A stretch of DNA of 23,592 bases from a virus. Within the stretch, counting starts at the first letter, position 1. Each line of letters begins with the position of its first letter. The stretch is from IMG/VR virus record IMGVR_UViG_3300046506_000298, positions 1 to 23,592 of that record; one strand, 5' to 3'. The notes beneath the pieces are model-generated. The model saw only the letters and a program-made list of their open reading frames with translations. It searched no databases and had not been told where the DNA came from. The position numbers and the translations under genes are program-made. Below are positions 1-5,301 of the stretch, piece by piece.

Positions 1-2
1 TC

Positions 3-125
3 GCCGGCTTGGAGCGGAGGTCGATCCAGCGCTACGAGAACGCGGTGCGGGACCCGCAGTATTCGGATCTGCTGCTCATTGCTCACGCCCTGCGGGTGCA
101 CGTCACTGACCTCTTCCACGGCTAG
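3..125 (+). CDS. XRE-family HTH regulator, C-terminal end (5' truncated by window)
   Basis: The window opens inside a reading frame that gives 40 residues before a TAG stop. The visible part reads as the second half of a Cro/C1-type helix-turn-helix: a recognition-helix-like RSIQRYENAVRDP, followed by a helix ending in the usual 'L..IA.AL.V...DLF' motif (LLLIAHALRVHVTDLFHG). This ending is typical of short XRE repressors, which bind operator DNA as dimers. The N-terminus and promoter are outside the window, so the total length and any extra domain are unknown. The family call is firm; the specific role (phage or plasmid repressor, or host regulator) cannot be judged. Confidence 0.8.
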   Translation, partial: AGLERRSIQRYENAVRDPQYSDLLLIAHALRVHVTDLFHG

Positions 126-329
126 GGAGACGCCCGGAAGGAGTTGTTCCGTTGCGACTTGAGTCCGAGTCAACAGCACGGCAGGTCGTAAGGGAAGTGT
201 GAAGGTTGCATATATCTGCGCGCATCTTGTGCATCCCGCACGTTTCCGTAACCGCAGGTCAATCCATGGCCAGCGCTTACCGTGGCGGCAACGCCAGCAC
301 CCGTTTAGTGCCTGTCAGGCAAGATCCCG
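126..329. other. Intergenic region with no supported gene
   Basis: About 200 bases separate the truncated XRE gene from the 3' end of the minus-strand Cys-rich gene. Overlapping reading frames here have no family signal and unlikely composition. A small hairpin at 309-321 (arms TGCCT/AGGCA, 3-base loop) is the only clear structure and could serve as a weak terminator for the minus-strand gene. Confidence 0.5.
309..321 (-). terminator. Small hairpin downstream of the Cys-rich gene
   Basis: A 5-bp stem (TGCCT/AGGCA) with a GTC loop lies 9 bases past the stop codon of the minus-strand gene ending at 330. The stem is short, so it is at best a weak terminator. Confidence 0.25.
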
Positions 330-566
330 TCACGCCTCTTCGGACAGCCGCTGGTACGCCTCATCTCCCTGTTCCTGGTAGGCGCCCCATAGCTGCTCGG
401 AGTCCTTGCACCGGCCGAGGTCGATGTCCCGGCAGACGTCGCAGTTCGTGGTGTGGGTGACGTAGCGGCTGTAGGCCTGCTGAAGCGGGGAGAGTTTCCC
501 GGCGACCGAGGTTATGACCGGCGGGCGGGTTACGGGCGGGGGCGGGGGTTCTCTACGCTCGTCCAC
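330..566 (-). CDS. Small Cys-rich actinobacterial protein (possible zinc knuckle)
   Basis: A 78-residue protein. A Pro-rich N-terminus (residues 6-16) is followed by a compact motif, YVTHTTNCDVCRDIDLGRC, that places His38, Cys42, Cys45 and Cys53 like a small metal-binding knuckle. The C-terminus is acidic and helical. Small Streptomyces proteins with this H-x3-C-x2-C-x7-C layout are common near phage and plasmid genes and have no assigned function. The GTG start at 566 is supported by a GGAG ribosome site 8 bases upstream, and no other in-frame start lies before the Cys motif. It is divergent from the GntR gene at 728, with palindromic DNA between them. Zinc binding is inferred from the motif alone. 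Confidence 0.7.
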   Translation of the reverse strand: MDERREPPPPPVTRPPVITSVAGKLSPLQQAYSRYVTHTTNCDVCRDIDLGRCKDSEQLWGAYQEQGDEAYQRLSEEA

Positions 567-628
567 GTCGACGGCTCCAGTTCGTCGGCACTGCCCCTGG
601 GGTGCGCTGCCTGCGCCTCGGGGGCTCT

Positions 629-638
629 TGCAATTGCA
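629..638. repeat. 10-bp palindrome TGCAATTGCA
   Basis: A perfect palindrome between the divergent genes at 566 (minus) and 728 (plus). It may be an operator or chance; it is listed because a second, longer palindrome lies 33 bases downstream. Confidence 0.4.
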
Positions 639-670
639 GGCTAGCCCGACTTGTATCGGCCTGTCTCGCG

Positions 671-684
671 ACGTATCGATACGT
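671..684. promoter_or_regulatory. 14-bp perfect palindrome, candidate GntR operator
   Basis: ACGTATCGATACGT reads the same on both strands and lies 32 bases upstream of the -10 box of the GntR gene. A further half-site GTATCG occurs at 653-658. GntR-family proteins bind palindromes as dimers and often repress their own gene, so autoregulation is a reasonable inference. The link between this site and this protein is not shown by the sequence. Confidence 0.5.
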
Positions 685-715
685 AGCCCAAGATGCTGGT
701 CTGTACTGCGCTGTC

Positions 716-721
716 TAGCTT
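716..721 (+). promoter_or_regulatory. -10 box TAGCTT of a leaderless GntR transcript
   Basis: The hexamer fits the actinobacterial TANNNT consensus and ends 6 bases before the ATG at 728, so transcription would begin at or within a base or two of the start codon. There is no ribosome-binding site in the gap. Confidence 0.55.
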
Positions 722-727
722 CGGATC

Positions 728-991
728 ATGGCCGTAGATCCCGATGCTGAGATTGACCACGAGGGTCCGATCACCCCGTACCGGCAGCTCGCCGACATCC
801 TGAAGGCGCGAATCGCGCGCGGGGACTGGACCGAGGGCAGGCCGTTGCCGTCGGAGCTGCGGCTAGTGCAGGAGTACGGGCTGGCCCGGTCCACGGTGCG
901 GCGCGCGATCGCCGTGCTGGCCGAAGAGGGCGCCGTATGGACGGTGCAGGGGCGCGGGACGTATGTGGGACAACCGCCCACCGAGGGCTGA
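728..991 (+). CDS. GntR-family transcriptional regulator, DNA-binding domain only
   Basis: An 87-residue protein that is almost entirely a GntR winged helix. It has 'PYRQLADILKARIARGDW' with the G..lPSE motif following (PLPSELRLVQEYGLARSTVR), then the wing, which ends in GRGTYV. Usual GntR proteins (about 230-250 residues) also carry an effector-binding domain, which is absent here, so the protein probably acts as an effector-independent repressor. Stand-alone GntR proteins are common in actinobacterial mobile elements. The ATG at 728 follows a TAGCTT -10 box by 6 bases, pointing to a leaderless mRNA. The palindrome at 671-684 is a candidate operator. The next gene downstream carries a second GntR domain fused to a nuclease-like domain. 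Confidence 0.88.
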   Translation: MAVDPDAEIDHEGPITPYRQLADILKARIARGDWTEGRPLPSELRLVQEYGLARSTVRRAIAVLAEEGAVWTVQGRGTYVGQPPTEG

Positions 992-1114
992 TGGTTGCTG
1001 CGCAAAGACCAGCAGAGACGACATCGGTGAAAGGTAGAATCGGGGAAACCAGAACGGCCCCCGATGGTGCTACCAACACCGAGCGAGGGCCTGACCAGAG
1101 GAATGGTGGTCCTC

Positions 1115-1711
1115 ATGGCTGTGCGTCAGCCTACCCTGCGCGGATTGCCGCGCAAGTCTCACCTCGGCGGCTACCTGTACGTCATCCGGTTCAGCATCGA
1201 CGTGGTCAAAGTCGGGATGACCGTAGCCCCAGCTAACCGCCTTCACGCTCATCACAGCTATGCGCGAGGGCTGGGCATAGCGGTCACCGACCAGTGGGTT
1301 TCCGAGCCCCACGTACAGGTGAAGAAGAACGAGGCAGAGCTGATCGACTTCTGTCGCACGCGTGCCGCGCAAGCCAACGCAAGGGAATACTTTGCGGGAC
1401 TCGGCTTCAGCGACGCGGTCGGGTTCGCCGAGACGCTGTCCTACATCCCAGCCCAGAACGGCATAGCGGCCGACGACGCCCCCAACCTCACGAGGTGGCG
1501 GCAGGTCTATGAAGTTCTGAGGGTACGGATCATCGACGGCACCTACGCTCGCGGGCAGAAGCTGCCATCGTTCGCGGGCATCTGCGACGAGTTCCCTGTC
1601 AGCCCCATGACCGCGAAGCGCGTGTTGACGGAGCTACGCAAAGCGGGCCTGGCGGAGGTGCAGGTCGGTATCGGGACCTTCGTCACCGAGCTGCCACGGC
1701 CCGAGGGCTGA
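1115..1711 (+). CDS. GIY-YIG (T5orf172/MUG113-like) domain fused to a GntR helix-turn-helix
   Basis: A 198-residue two-domain protein. Residues 18-110 look like a GIY-YIG fold of the T5orf172/MUG113 type: GYLYVI (19-24) as the GIY strand, VKVGMT (31-36) as the YIG strand, NRLHAHH (41-47) with the conserved Arg42, and acidic NEAEL (72-76) as the likely metal-ligand region. Residues 127-190 are a GntR winged helix (WRQVYEVLRVRIIDGTY ... VGIGTFV), similar to the gene just upstream. The fusion suggests sequence-directed nicking or DNA binding, but cleavage activity is unproven because T5orf172-type domains are often catalytically uncertain. ATG 1115 is preferred; ATG 1103 is possible, and AGAGGA at 1097-1102 serves 1115 with a 12-base gap. 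A TAGAAT -10 lies at 1035-1040, giving a leader of about 70 bases. Confidence 0.78.
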   Translation: MAVRQPTLRGLPRKSHLGGYLYVIRFSIDVVKVGMTVAPANRLHAHHSYARGLGIAVTDQWVSEPHVQVKKNEAELIDFCRTRAAQANAREYFAGLGFSDAVGFAETLSYIPAQNGIAADDAPNLTRWRQVYEVLRVRIIDGTYARGQKLPSFAGICDEFPVSPMTAKRVLTELRKAGLAEVQVGIGTFVTELPRPEG

Positions 1712-1731
1712 CCGCTGTCGTACCCGGCGGC

Positions 1732-1737
1732 TACGCT
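1732..1737 (+). promoter_or_regulatory. -10 box TACGCT (with CTGACC -35 at 1708-1713) for the gene at 1745
   Basis: TACGCT fits TANNNT and ends 7 bases before the ATG. CTGACC lies 18 bases upstream as a fair -35 element. With no ribosome-binding site present, the transcript is probably leaderless. Confidence 0.55.
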
Positions 1738-1744
1738 TTGATCT

Positions 1745-1933
1745 ATGCCTCCCACTCCCCCAGACCCGGGCCCCACGCGGCCGTCTGCCGTGGTGAATGA
1801 GGAGATCCGGGAGCTGGTCGCGCAGGCGGGCGGCTGGCTGTACGGGGAGACGCGGCAGCGGTACGAGATGCTGCGGGACGAGTGGACGGTCGCCACGGCC
1901 GCCGAGCGGGGCGAGATCGTCGAAGCGGCGTGA
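1745..1933 (+). CDS. Small hypothetical protein, acidic and helical
   Basis: A 62-residue protein of unknown function. A Pro-rich N-terminus (PPTPPDPGP) is followed by an amphipathic helical body with many Glu and Arg residues (NEEIRELVAQAGGWLYGETR, then 'QRYEMLRDEWTVATAAERGEI'). No metal-binding or membrane motif is visible. The composition matches neighbouring genes. A -10 box 7 bases before the ATG and a strong hairpin right after the stop make this a self-contained one-gene unit. It converges with the three-gene operon on the other strand. The gene is supported by codon bias and the promoter/terminator pair, not by a recognised family. Confidence 0.7.
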   Translation: MPPTPPDPGPTRPSAVVNEEIRELVAQAGGWLYGETRQRYEMLRDEWTVATAAERGEIVEAA

Positions 1934-1949
1934 CGGTACGCTGACACGG

Positions 1950-1984
1950 CGACGCCCCGCCCACTTTGACTGGGCGGGGCGTCG
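1950..1984. terminator. Bidirectional terminator, 14-bp perfect stem
   Basis: Arms 1950-1963 and 1971-1984 pair perfectly around a 7-base loop (CTTTGAC). The hairpin lies between converging genes (plus gene ending 1933, minus operon ending 1995) and can serve both. Like most actinobacterial terminators it has no clear U-tract. Confidence 0.85.
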
Positions 1985-1994
1985 TTCCGTGCGG

Positions 1995-2216
1995 CTACTT
2001 CTCGGCGGTGCGGATCGCGACGAGGCAGTCCGCGCACCACCGCTCACCCGGCTTGGCCAGACTGAGCGGCACGTCCTGCTTCGGCGCCGGGAGGACGATG
2101 CCGTCGGAGTCGGAGCACGCGATGGCCTGGAACTCTTCCTGTGCGCGGCCAACCGGCTTGTGCCAGATCAGGATTTCCGTCCGACCTTCCGTGACGCGTT
2201 CCGGCGTTGCAAGCAT
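1995..2216 (-). CDS. Small Cys-containing hypothetical protein, last gene of a three-gene operon
   Basis: A 73-residue protein. The first half is beta-like (EILIWHKPVGRAQEEFQAIA) with Cys34. The second half ends in a CxxC pair (WCADCLVAIRTAEK; Cys61 and Cys64), so Cys34, Cys61 and Cys64 with a His could bind zinc. The start at 2216 is well fixed: AAGGAG is placed 8 bases upstream, and the preceding gene stops two bases before this ATG, so translation is likely coupled. The ribosome site lies inside the last codons of the upstream gene. Similar short proteins occur in Streptomyces accessory regions without known function. Metal binding is inference. Confidence 0.72.
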   Translation of the reverse strand: MLATPERVTEGRTEILIWHKPVGRAQEEFQAIACSDSDGIVLPAPKQDVPLSLAKPGERWCADCLVAIRTAEK

Positions 2217-2218
2217 GG

Positions 2219-2518
2219 TCACTTCTCCTTGTGGGGTCGGGCTTCGTGGTTGCGGACGCTGGCTTCGGCGCCGACGTAGGTGCAGCCGTCGACGGAGCAG
2301 CGGACCCAGCCTCCACCGGTGACGGCGGCCTCGGTGACGGATTTGTCGGGGCCGTAGCCGTGGGCGGCGAGGAGCTTGGGGACGGTGCCGCCGTATTCGG
2401 CTGCGATGAGCGCGGCTTCGGCGATCTTGTCGTGGCCTCGGGCGAAGAAGGAGCCGATGCCGGTCTCCGTGCCGCAGCCACACCAGCAGGAGCCGGTGGG
2501 GATGAGTCGCTCGGTCAT
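2219..2518 (-). CDS. Small zinc-finger-like protein with N-terminal CxCxC motif and C-terminal C2H2 pattern
   Basis: A 99-residue protein, the middle gene of the operon. The N-terminus has 'SCWCGCGTETGIGSFFARGH' (Cys11, Cys13, Cys15 and His29), which continues 'DKIAEAALIAAEYGG', a pattern seen in uncharacterised Streptomyces proteins. The C-terminus has Cys74-x4-Cys79-x11-His91-x4-His96 (RCSVDGCTYVGAEASVRNHE), the spacing of a C2H2 finger, which could bind DNA or RNA. The start at 2518 overlaps the previous stop as ATGA, showing coupled translation. The C2H2 reading rests on spacing only; it could also be a structural zinc site. Confidence 0.75.
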   Translation of the reverse strand: MTERLIPTGSCWCGCGTETGIGSFFARGHDKIAEAALIAAEYGGTVPKLLAAHGYGPDKSVTEAAVTGGGWVRCSVDGCTYVGAEASVRNHEARPHKEK

Positions 2519-2685
2519 CGCGCGCCCTCCAGCAGCGCGCCGATGGCGGCCACGACGTCGGAGACGGCCTGGTTGTAGGCCTCGTCCTCCGGCATGCCGG
2601 TCGCGTCCTGCAGGTACTCGCCACGAGCGGCTTCGATGGCTTCATGGAGGATCTCGGCGCGAGTCTCACTCTCGTTTTTCGTCAT
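2515..2685 (-). CDS. Small acidic helical protein, first gene of the three-gene operon
   Basis: A 56-residue protein beginning MTKNESETRAEILHEAIEAA and ending VAAIGALLEGAR. It is strongly helical and acidic, with no Cys or membrane segment. The ATG at 2685 is preceded 6 bases upstream by TACCTT (-10) and, 16 bases further, TTGATT (-35), with no ribosome site, so the operon mRNA is probably leaderless. The stop codon overlaps the next start as ATGA. Its role is unknown; a small helical partner of the two Cys-rich products is plausible given the tight coupling. Confidence 0.72.
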   Translation of the reverse strand: MTKNESETRAEILHEAIEAARGEYLQDATGMPEDEAYNQAVSDVVAAIGALLEGAR

Positions 2686-2691
2686 GTAACC

Positions 2692-2719
2692 AAGGTAGCC
2701 AATCTAGGTTGACAATCAA
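2692..2719 (-). promoter_or_regulatory. Promoter TTGATT-N16-TACCTT of the small-protein operon
   Basis: On the minus strand the -35 TTGATT (2719-2714), a 16-base spacer and the -10 TACCTT (2697-2692) end 6 bases before ATG 2685. The segment is AT-rich against its surroundings. An overlapping plus-strand TTGACA (2709-2714) faces the gene at 2795 but has no good -10 partner. Confidence 0.6.
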
Positions 2720-2782
2720 GGTGAACTAGAAAAGATACGCACGTTGCTGTCGCGGCGGAGCGGGGACGTGACGACCGCGGCC

Positions 2783-2788
2783 TAGGAT
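2783..2788 (+). promoter_or_regulatory. -10 box TAGGAT for the gene at 2795
   Basis: TAGGAT ends 6 bases before the GTG start, the same spacing as other leaderless genes in the window. No convincing -35 is seen at 16-19 bases. Confidence 0.5.
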
Positions 2789-2794
2789 CTCCCG

Positions 2795-2995
2795 GTGGCA
2801 TCTATCGAATTTCCTGAAGATCTGATCGCGCTGGCCCGTACCTCCTGGGCTGAGATCCAGCGCGGCGAGCTGACCGTGGACACGGCGCGCGCCGTACACG
2901 AGGCCGTCACCGCGTTCGCCGAGCAGGCCGGGCTGCGGCGGATGGATGTTGAGCTCGGGCTGAAGACGCTCGTGCGGTACGAGACGGCGGCCTGA
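2795..2995 (+). CDS. Small hypothetical helical protein
   Basis: A 66-residue all-helical protein (MASIEFPEDLIALARTSWAE ... AVHEAVTAFAEQAGLRRMDV), acidic at the N-terminal half and without Cys. The GTG start lies 6 bases after a TAGGAT -10 box and has no ribosome site, so the mRNA is probably leaderless. A bulged hairpin terminator begins 10 bases after the stop, so this is a single-gene cassette. Comparable small helical proteins of unknown function are frequent in Streptomyces; no role can be assigned. Confidence 0.7.
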   Translation: MASIEFPEDLIALARTSWAEIQRGELTVDTARAVHEAVTAFAEQAGLRRMDVELGLKTLVRYETAA

Positions 2996-3004
2996 CAGCA
3001 GCGA

Positions 3005-3038
3005 GCCCCGCGCCCGGTGCATCACGCCGGGGCGGGGC
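3005..3038 (+). terminator. Hairpin terminator after the gene at 2795
   Basis: A stem of 7 bp (3005-3011/3032-3038), a bulged G at 3012, then 5 bp (3013-3017/3027-3031) with a 9-base loop. It lies 10 bases past the stop codon. Confidence 0.75.
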
Positions 3039-3051
3039 ATCAGCAACAACC

Positions 3052-3065
3052 CGACTAGCTAGTCG
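3052..3065. repeat. 14-bp perfect palindrome containing two CTAG cores
   Basis: CGACTAGCTAGTCG is a perfect palindrome between two convergent genes, each with its own terminator hairpin. CTAG is rare in high-GC genomes, so a symmetric site with two copies stands out. Operator, recombination or methylation target are all possible. Confidence 0.4.
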
Positions 3066-3108
3066 TTATGTTGACGTCCACTCTAGGGGCGGCCACTGAC
3101 AACGAGGC

Positions 3109-3142
3109 GCCCCTCGGCGACGGGGGACGACGACCGAGGGGC
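3109..3142 (-). terminator. Hairpin terminator for the minus-strand gene ending at 3147
   Basis: A 9-bp perfect stem (GCCCCTCGG at 3109-3117 with CCGAGGGGC at 3134-3142) begins 5 bases past the stop codon on the minus strand, with a 16-base loop. Confidence 0.75.
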
Positions 3143-3146
3143 AGGA

Positions 3147-3359
3147 TCAGTCTCGCAGGCGATCCGGCTCGTCGGACCACGACGTGAGGACCCGCTGTTC
3201 CTCCTCGTCGACGAGGGTGACCCGGGCGCCGGAGACGCTGCCGTGCTCGCCGATCCAGCGGCGGAACTTGTCGTCGGCCGTCGCGCGCTTCGACCACCAG
3301 CCGTGCATGACGGGCCGGCCGCCGGTCGACAGGGTGAGGTGATACCGCTGGGCGTTCAC
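3147..3359 (-). CDS. Small hypothetical protein (conserved-looking Streptomyces type)
   Basis: A 70-residue, beta-rich protein: NAQRYHLTLSTGGRPVMHGW opens with a strand-turn-strand. A mixed middle (FRRWIGEHGSVSGARVTLVD) follows, then an acidic tail. There are no Cys residues or membrane segment. The GTG start at 3359 is followed by AAC, and TAGGCT lies 6 bases upstream with no ribosome site, so the mRNA should be leaderless. It is divergent from the DUF6233 gene at 3389, only 29 bases away, and the two promoters interlock. A hairpin follows the stop. The function is unknown. Confidence 0.75.
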   Translation of the reverse strand: MNAQRYHLTLSTGGRPVMHGWWSKRATADDKFRRWIGEHGSVSGARVTLVDEEEQRVLTSWSDEPDRLRD

Positions 3360-3394
3360 GGGATCAGCCTACGCGTAATATCGAACACGTGAAC
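3354..3394. promoter_or_regulatory. Interlocked divergent leaderless promoters
   Basis: Plus direction: GTTCAC (3354-3359), 16 bases, TAATAT (3376-3381), 7 bases, GTG 3389. Minus direction: GTTCAC (3394-3389), 17 bases, TAGGCT (3371-3366), 6 bases, GTG 3359. Each -35 hexamer is the complement of the opposite gene's first two codons, GTG AAC. The whole control region is therefore 41 bases and overlaps both coding starts. Use of these hexamers in vivo is inferred. Confidence 0.55.
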
Positions 3395-3724
3395 GACCAG
3401 CCCGCCTCCCGCCTCGACCAGCTTCTCTTCCTCAAGCGCGTCCAGGAAGCCGACCTCGAGCGCACCCGCAGGTGGATCGCAGCAGAGGAACGGCGGCAGG
3501 CCGAGCAGCGACGCGGCGAACAGACCCGGCCGCCCGAACCCGACTGGCTCATCGAGCAAGGCCTCGACGGGCGGCAGCCGGTGTACGTGCACGTCGGCGG
3601 CTGCCACATGGCAGGCAAGCGCAGCCGCGGCGTCGAGCGGGACCAGGCGCTGCGGGCACTCGCCGAAGGGGTCGCCGCCTGCACGCACTGCCGGCCCAAC
3701 TCGGAGCTGGGATACCTCGAATAG
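3389..3724 (+). CDS. DUF6233-like protein
   Basis: A 111-residue protein matching the Streptomyces DUF6233 pattern as I know it. It has a basic/acidic helical N-terminus with 'ADLERTRRWIAAEERRQAE' (residues 21-39), a Pro-rich PPEPDWLIEQGL segment, then PVYVHVGGCHMAGKRSRGV. It ends with ACTHCRPNSELGYLE. Cys and His in GGCHMAG and CTHC could form a zinc site. The family is abundant in Streptomyces, often in several copies in accessory regions, and has no established function. The GTG start at 3389 follows the TAATAT -10 by 7 bases (leaderless). The collagen-like gene lies 38 bases downstream and has its own promoter-like TACACT. Confidence 0.82.
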   Translation: MNDQPASRLDQLLFLKRVQEADLERTRRWIAAEERRQAEQRRGEQTRPPEPDWLIEQGLDGRQPVYVHVGGCHMAGKRSRGVERDQALRALAEGVAACTHCRPNSELGYLE

Positions 3725-3730
3725 CTGCCC

Positions 3731-3759
3731 TACACTTCGGCTGTCCAGACCAAGGGGGG
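3731..3759 (+). promoter_or_regulatory. -10 box TACACT and strong ribosome site AAGGGGGG of the collagen-like gene
   Basis: TACACT (3731-3736) fits TANNNT. AAGGGGGG (3752-3759) lies 3 bases before GTG 3763 and decides that start. Unlike most plus-strand genes nearby, this gene has a leader and a Shine-Dalgarno sequence. Confidence 0.55.
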
Positions 3760-3762
3760 CAT

Positions 3763-4218
3763 GTGAACAGCGAAACCGAACCGCCGCGAAGACCGCGGCG
3801 TCACCTCATAGTCGGCGGCGTCCTCGTCGCCGTCCTGGCTGCCCAGTCGGCGGCGCTCATCGCCCAGCAGATGCAGATCAGCAACCTGAAAACCCAGCGC
3901 AGCACACCCGGCCCGGCGGGTCCATCCGGGGCGCCCGGCCCTGCGGGGCTGCCCGGTCTCCGCGGCCTTCCCGGGCCTGCAGGCAAAGACGGCAAGGACG
4001 GAAAGAACACCGTCGTCACCGTTCAGGGCAGCAACACTCAGACGCAGCTCACCGAGACCGAGGCCCGCGCCCACTGCGAGACTGTCGCCGACCAGGCCTT
4101 CCCCGGCAACAGCAACACCGGAGACACGACAGCCGACAGCCTCACAAACGCCTACTCCGCCACGATGCACGAGAAGACGCTCCAGCAGTGCATGGGCGAG
4201 CAGGGCTATCCGCAGTAG
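3763..4218 (+). CDS. Membrane-anchored collagen-like protein
   Basis: A 151-residue protein. A positively charged start (RRPRRH) precedes one membrane helix (about residues 15-35). Then come a short linker and a Gly-X-Y segment at residues 50-82 (GPAGPSGAPGPAGLPGLRGL onward to GKDGKDGKN). A polar C-terminal domain of about 68 residues has two Cys (105 and 143) that may form a disulfide. The topology suggests cytoplasmic N-terminus and exported trimeric stalk. Collagen-like proteins in bacteria and phages form rod-like triple helices for adhesion or structure; the role here is unknown. The frame is also open far upstream through the DUF6233 gene, but the GTG at 3763 with AAGGGGGG is the real start. 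A second, longer protein of the same plan is encoded at 12639-13292. Confidence 0.8.
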   Translation: MNSETEPPRRPRRHLIVGGVLVAVLAAQSAALIAQQMQISNLKTQRSTPGPAGPSGAPGPAGLPGLRGLPGPAGKDGKDGKNTVVTVQGSNTQTQLTETEARAHCETVADQAFPGNSNTGDTTADSLTNAYSATMHEKTLQQCMGEQGYPQ

Positions 4219-4239
4219 AGACACGGAGGGTCGCCTCGA

Positions 4240-5157
4240 CTAGGCGCTCCGCGGCTTCCGCCCCGTCGCCTTCTTGGCTGTCTTCTTCGCCGTGGCCTTC
4301 TTGGCGGGCTGCTTCTTCGCCGTCTTCTTGGCCGTGGGCTTATTCGGCATCTCGTGGATGGTGGCGTCCTCGCCGCGTGCGGTCCGGGCCTTGGCGACAG
4401 ACTCTTGGAGGGCGGCCATCAGGTCCACGACCTCTCCGGCCGGGGCCTCCTGCTCGGGCGTCTCCGGGGGTTCGTGGCCTTCCCGTTTCGCCTCGATGAG
4501 TTGTTCCACCGCCTCCGTGTAGTGGTCGGTGAACTCTTCGCCTTCGAGGTCGTCGCGGGTCAGGCGGTCGATGAGGAGCTCCGCCTCGGCGATCTCCTCA
4601 TCCGTGAGTTCCACCGCGTCGGGTGCCAGCTCGGACGGGTCGCGGATCTCGTCATCCCAGCGCATCGCGTGCAACACGATCACGCCGTCCCGGACCCGGA
4701 GCAGGCCGAGGCGCTCGCGGCCGGACCAGGCGAACTTCGCCACCGCCACCTTGCTGCTCCGCACGAGGGCCTGGGCCAAGAGCTTGTACGGCTTTGCCGC
4801 TACCTGGCCATCCGGCTGGAGGTAATAGCCGTCCCCCACCCGGATCGGGTCGATACTCTCCGCGGGCATGAACGCGACCAGCTCGATCGCCTTCGCCGTC
4901 GGCAGCGGCATCTGCTGCAGCTCCTCGTCAAGCACCGGGATCACGGTGTCCTTGGTCAGCTCATAGCCCTTGCCGATCTCCCCCTGCGTGACCTCGCGGT
5001 TCTCGAGCTCGCAGTACTTCCGGACGCGGACGCGGGCCATGTCGTCGAGGTGCACCTGGTGGAAGCGGACGCTGTGGTCCTCGGTGGCACTCACGACGTG
5101 AATCGGGACGGTGACCAGGCCGAACGAGATGGCGCCTGACCAGATGGTTCGGGGCAT
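4240..5157 (-). CDS. ku: Ku DNA end-binding protein (non-homologous end joining)
   Basis: A 305-residue bacterial Ku. The N-terminus is the classic 'MPRTIWSGAISFGLVTVPIH' followed by a beta-barrel core (for example 'CELENREVTQGEIGKGYEL' and 'SIDPIRVGDGYYLQPDG'). The C-terminus is a Lys/Ala-rich tail of repeated AKK units (about residues 276-305), which in bacterial Ku proteins increases DNA affinity. Ku forms a homodimeric ring on double-strand ends and recruits the ligase LigD; no LigD gene is in the window. The start at 5157 is fixed by GGAGG 7 bases upstream and by the conserved MPRTIW start; the longer frame is not coding. Streptomyces chromosomes often carry several ku copies, and some actinophages encode Ku too, so host or phage origin is open. 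A TAGGCT at 5194-5189 may be its -10. Confidence 0.95.
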   Translation of the reverse strand: MPRTIWSGAISFGLVTVPIHVVSATEDHSVRFHQVHLDDMARVRVRKYCELENREVTQGEIGKGYELTKDTVIPVLDEELQQMPLPTAKAIELVAFMPAESIDPIRVGDGYYLQPDGQVAAKPYKLLAQALVRSSKVAVAKFAWSGRERLGLLRVRDGVIVLHAMRWDDEIRDPSELAPDAVELTDEEIAEAELLIDRLTRDDLEGEEFTDHYTEAVEQLIEAKREGHEPPETPEQEAPAGEVVDLMAALQESVAKARTARGEDATIHEMPNKPTAKKTAKKQPAKKATAKKTAKKATGRKPRSA

Positions 5158-5236
5158 GGCAGACCTCCGCGACAGCCCCGAGAAGGCCAGCCTACGAGTC
5201 TGCACAGAAAAAGGCATACACGACAAAAAGCCCGAA

Positions 5237-5250
5237 TAGGGTGCCCCGGT
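5237..5250 (+). repeat. Promoter-like 14-bp repeat, copy 1 (upstream of the membrane gene)
   Basis: TAGGGTGCCCCGGT occurs here and again at 6398-6411 in the same orientation. TAGGGT fits a -10 box, and the plus-strand membrane protein gene starts 52 bases downstream. The shared downstream bases suggest a duplicated promoter or a protein-binding site. Confidence 0.55.
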
Positions 5251-5301
5251 CTGGGAACTTCGTCCAGGGAAAGCCATCCACCGCATCGAACGGAGCGCGC
5301 C

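Noticed and set aside
199-460. Two overlapping plus-strand reading frames of 60 and 84 residues
   Set aside because: Their composition is Arg/Ser/Pro-rich, as expected from the antisense side of GC-rich DNA, with no family signal, and they run into the 3' part of the minus-strand Cys-rich gene.
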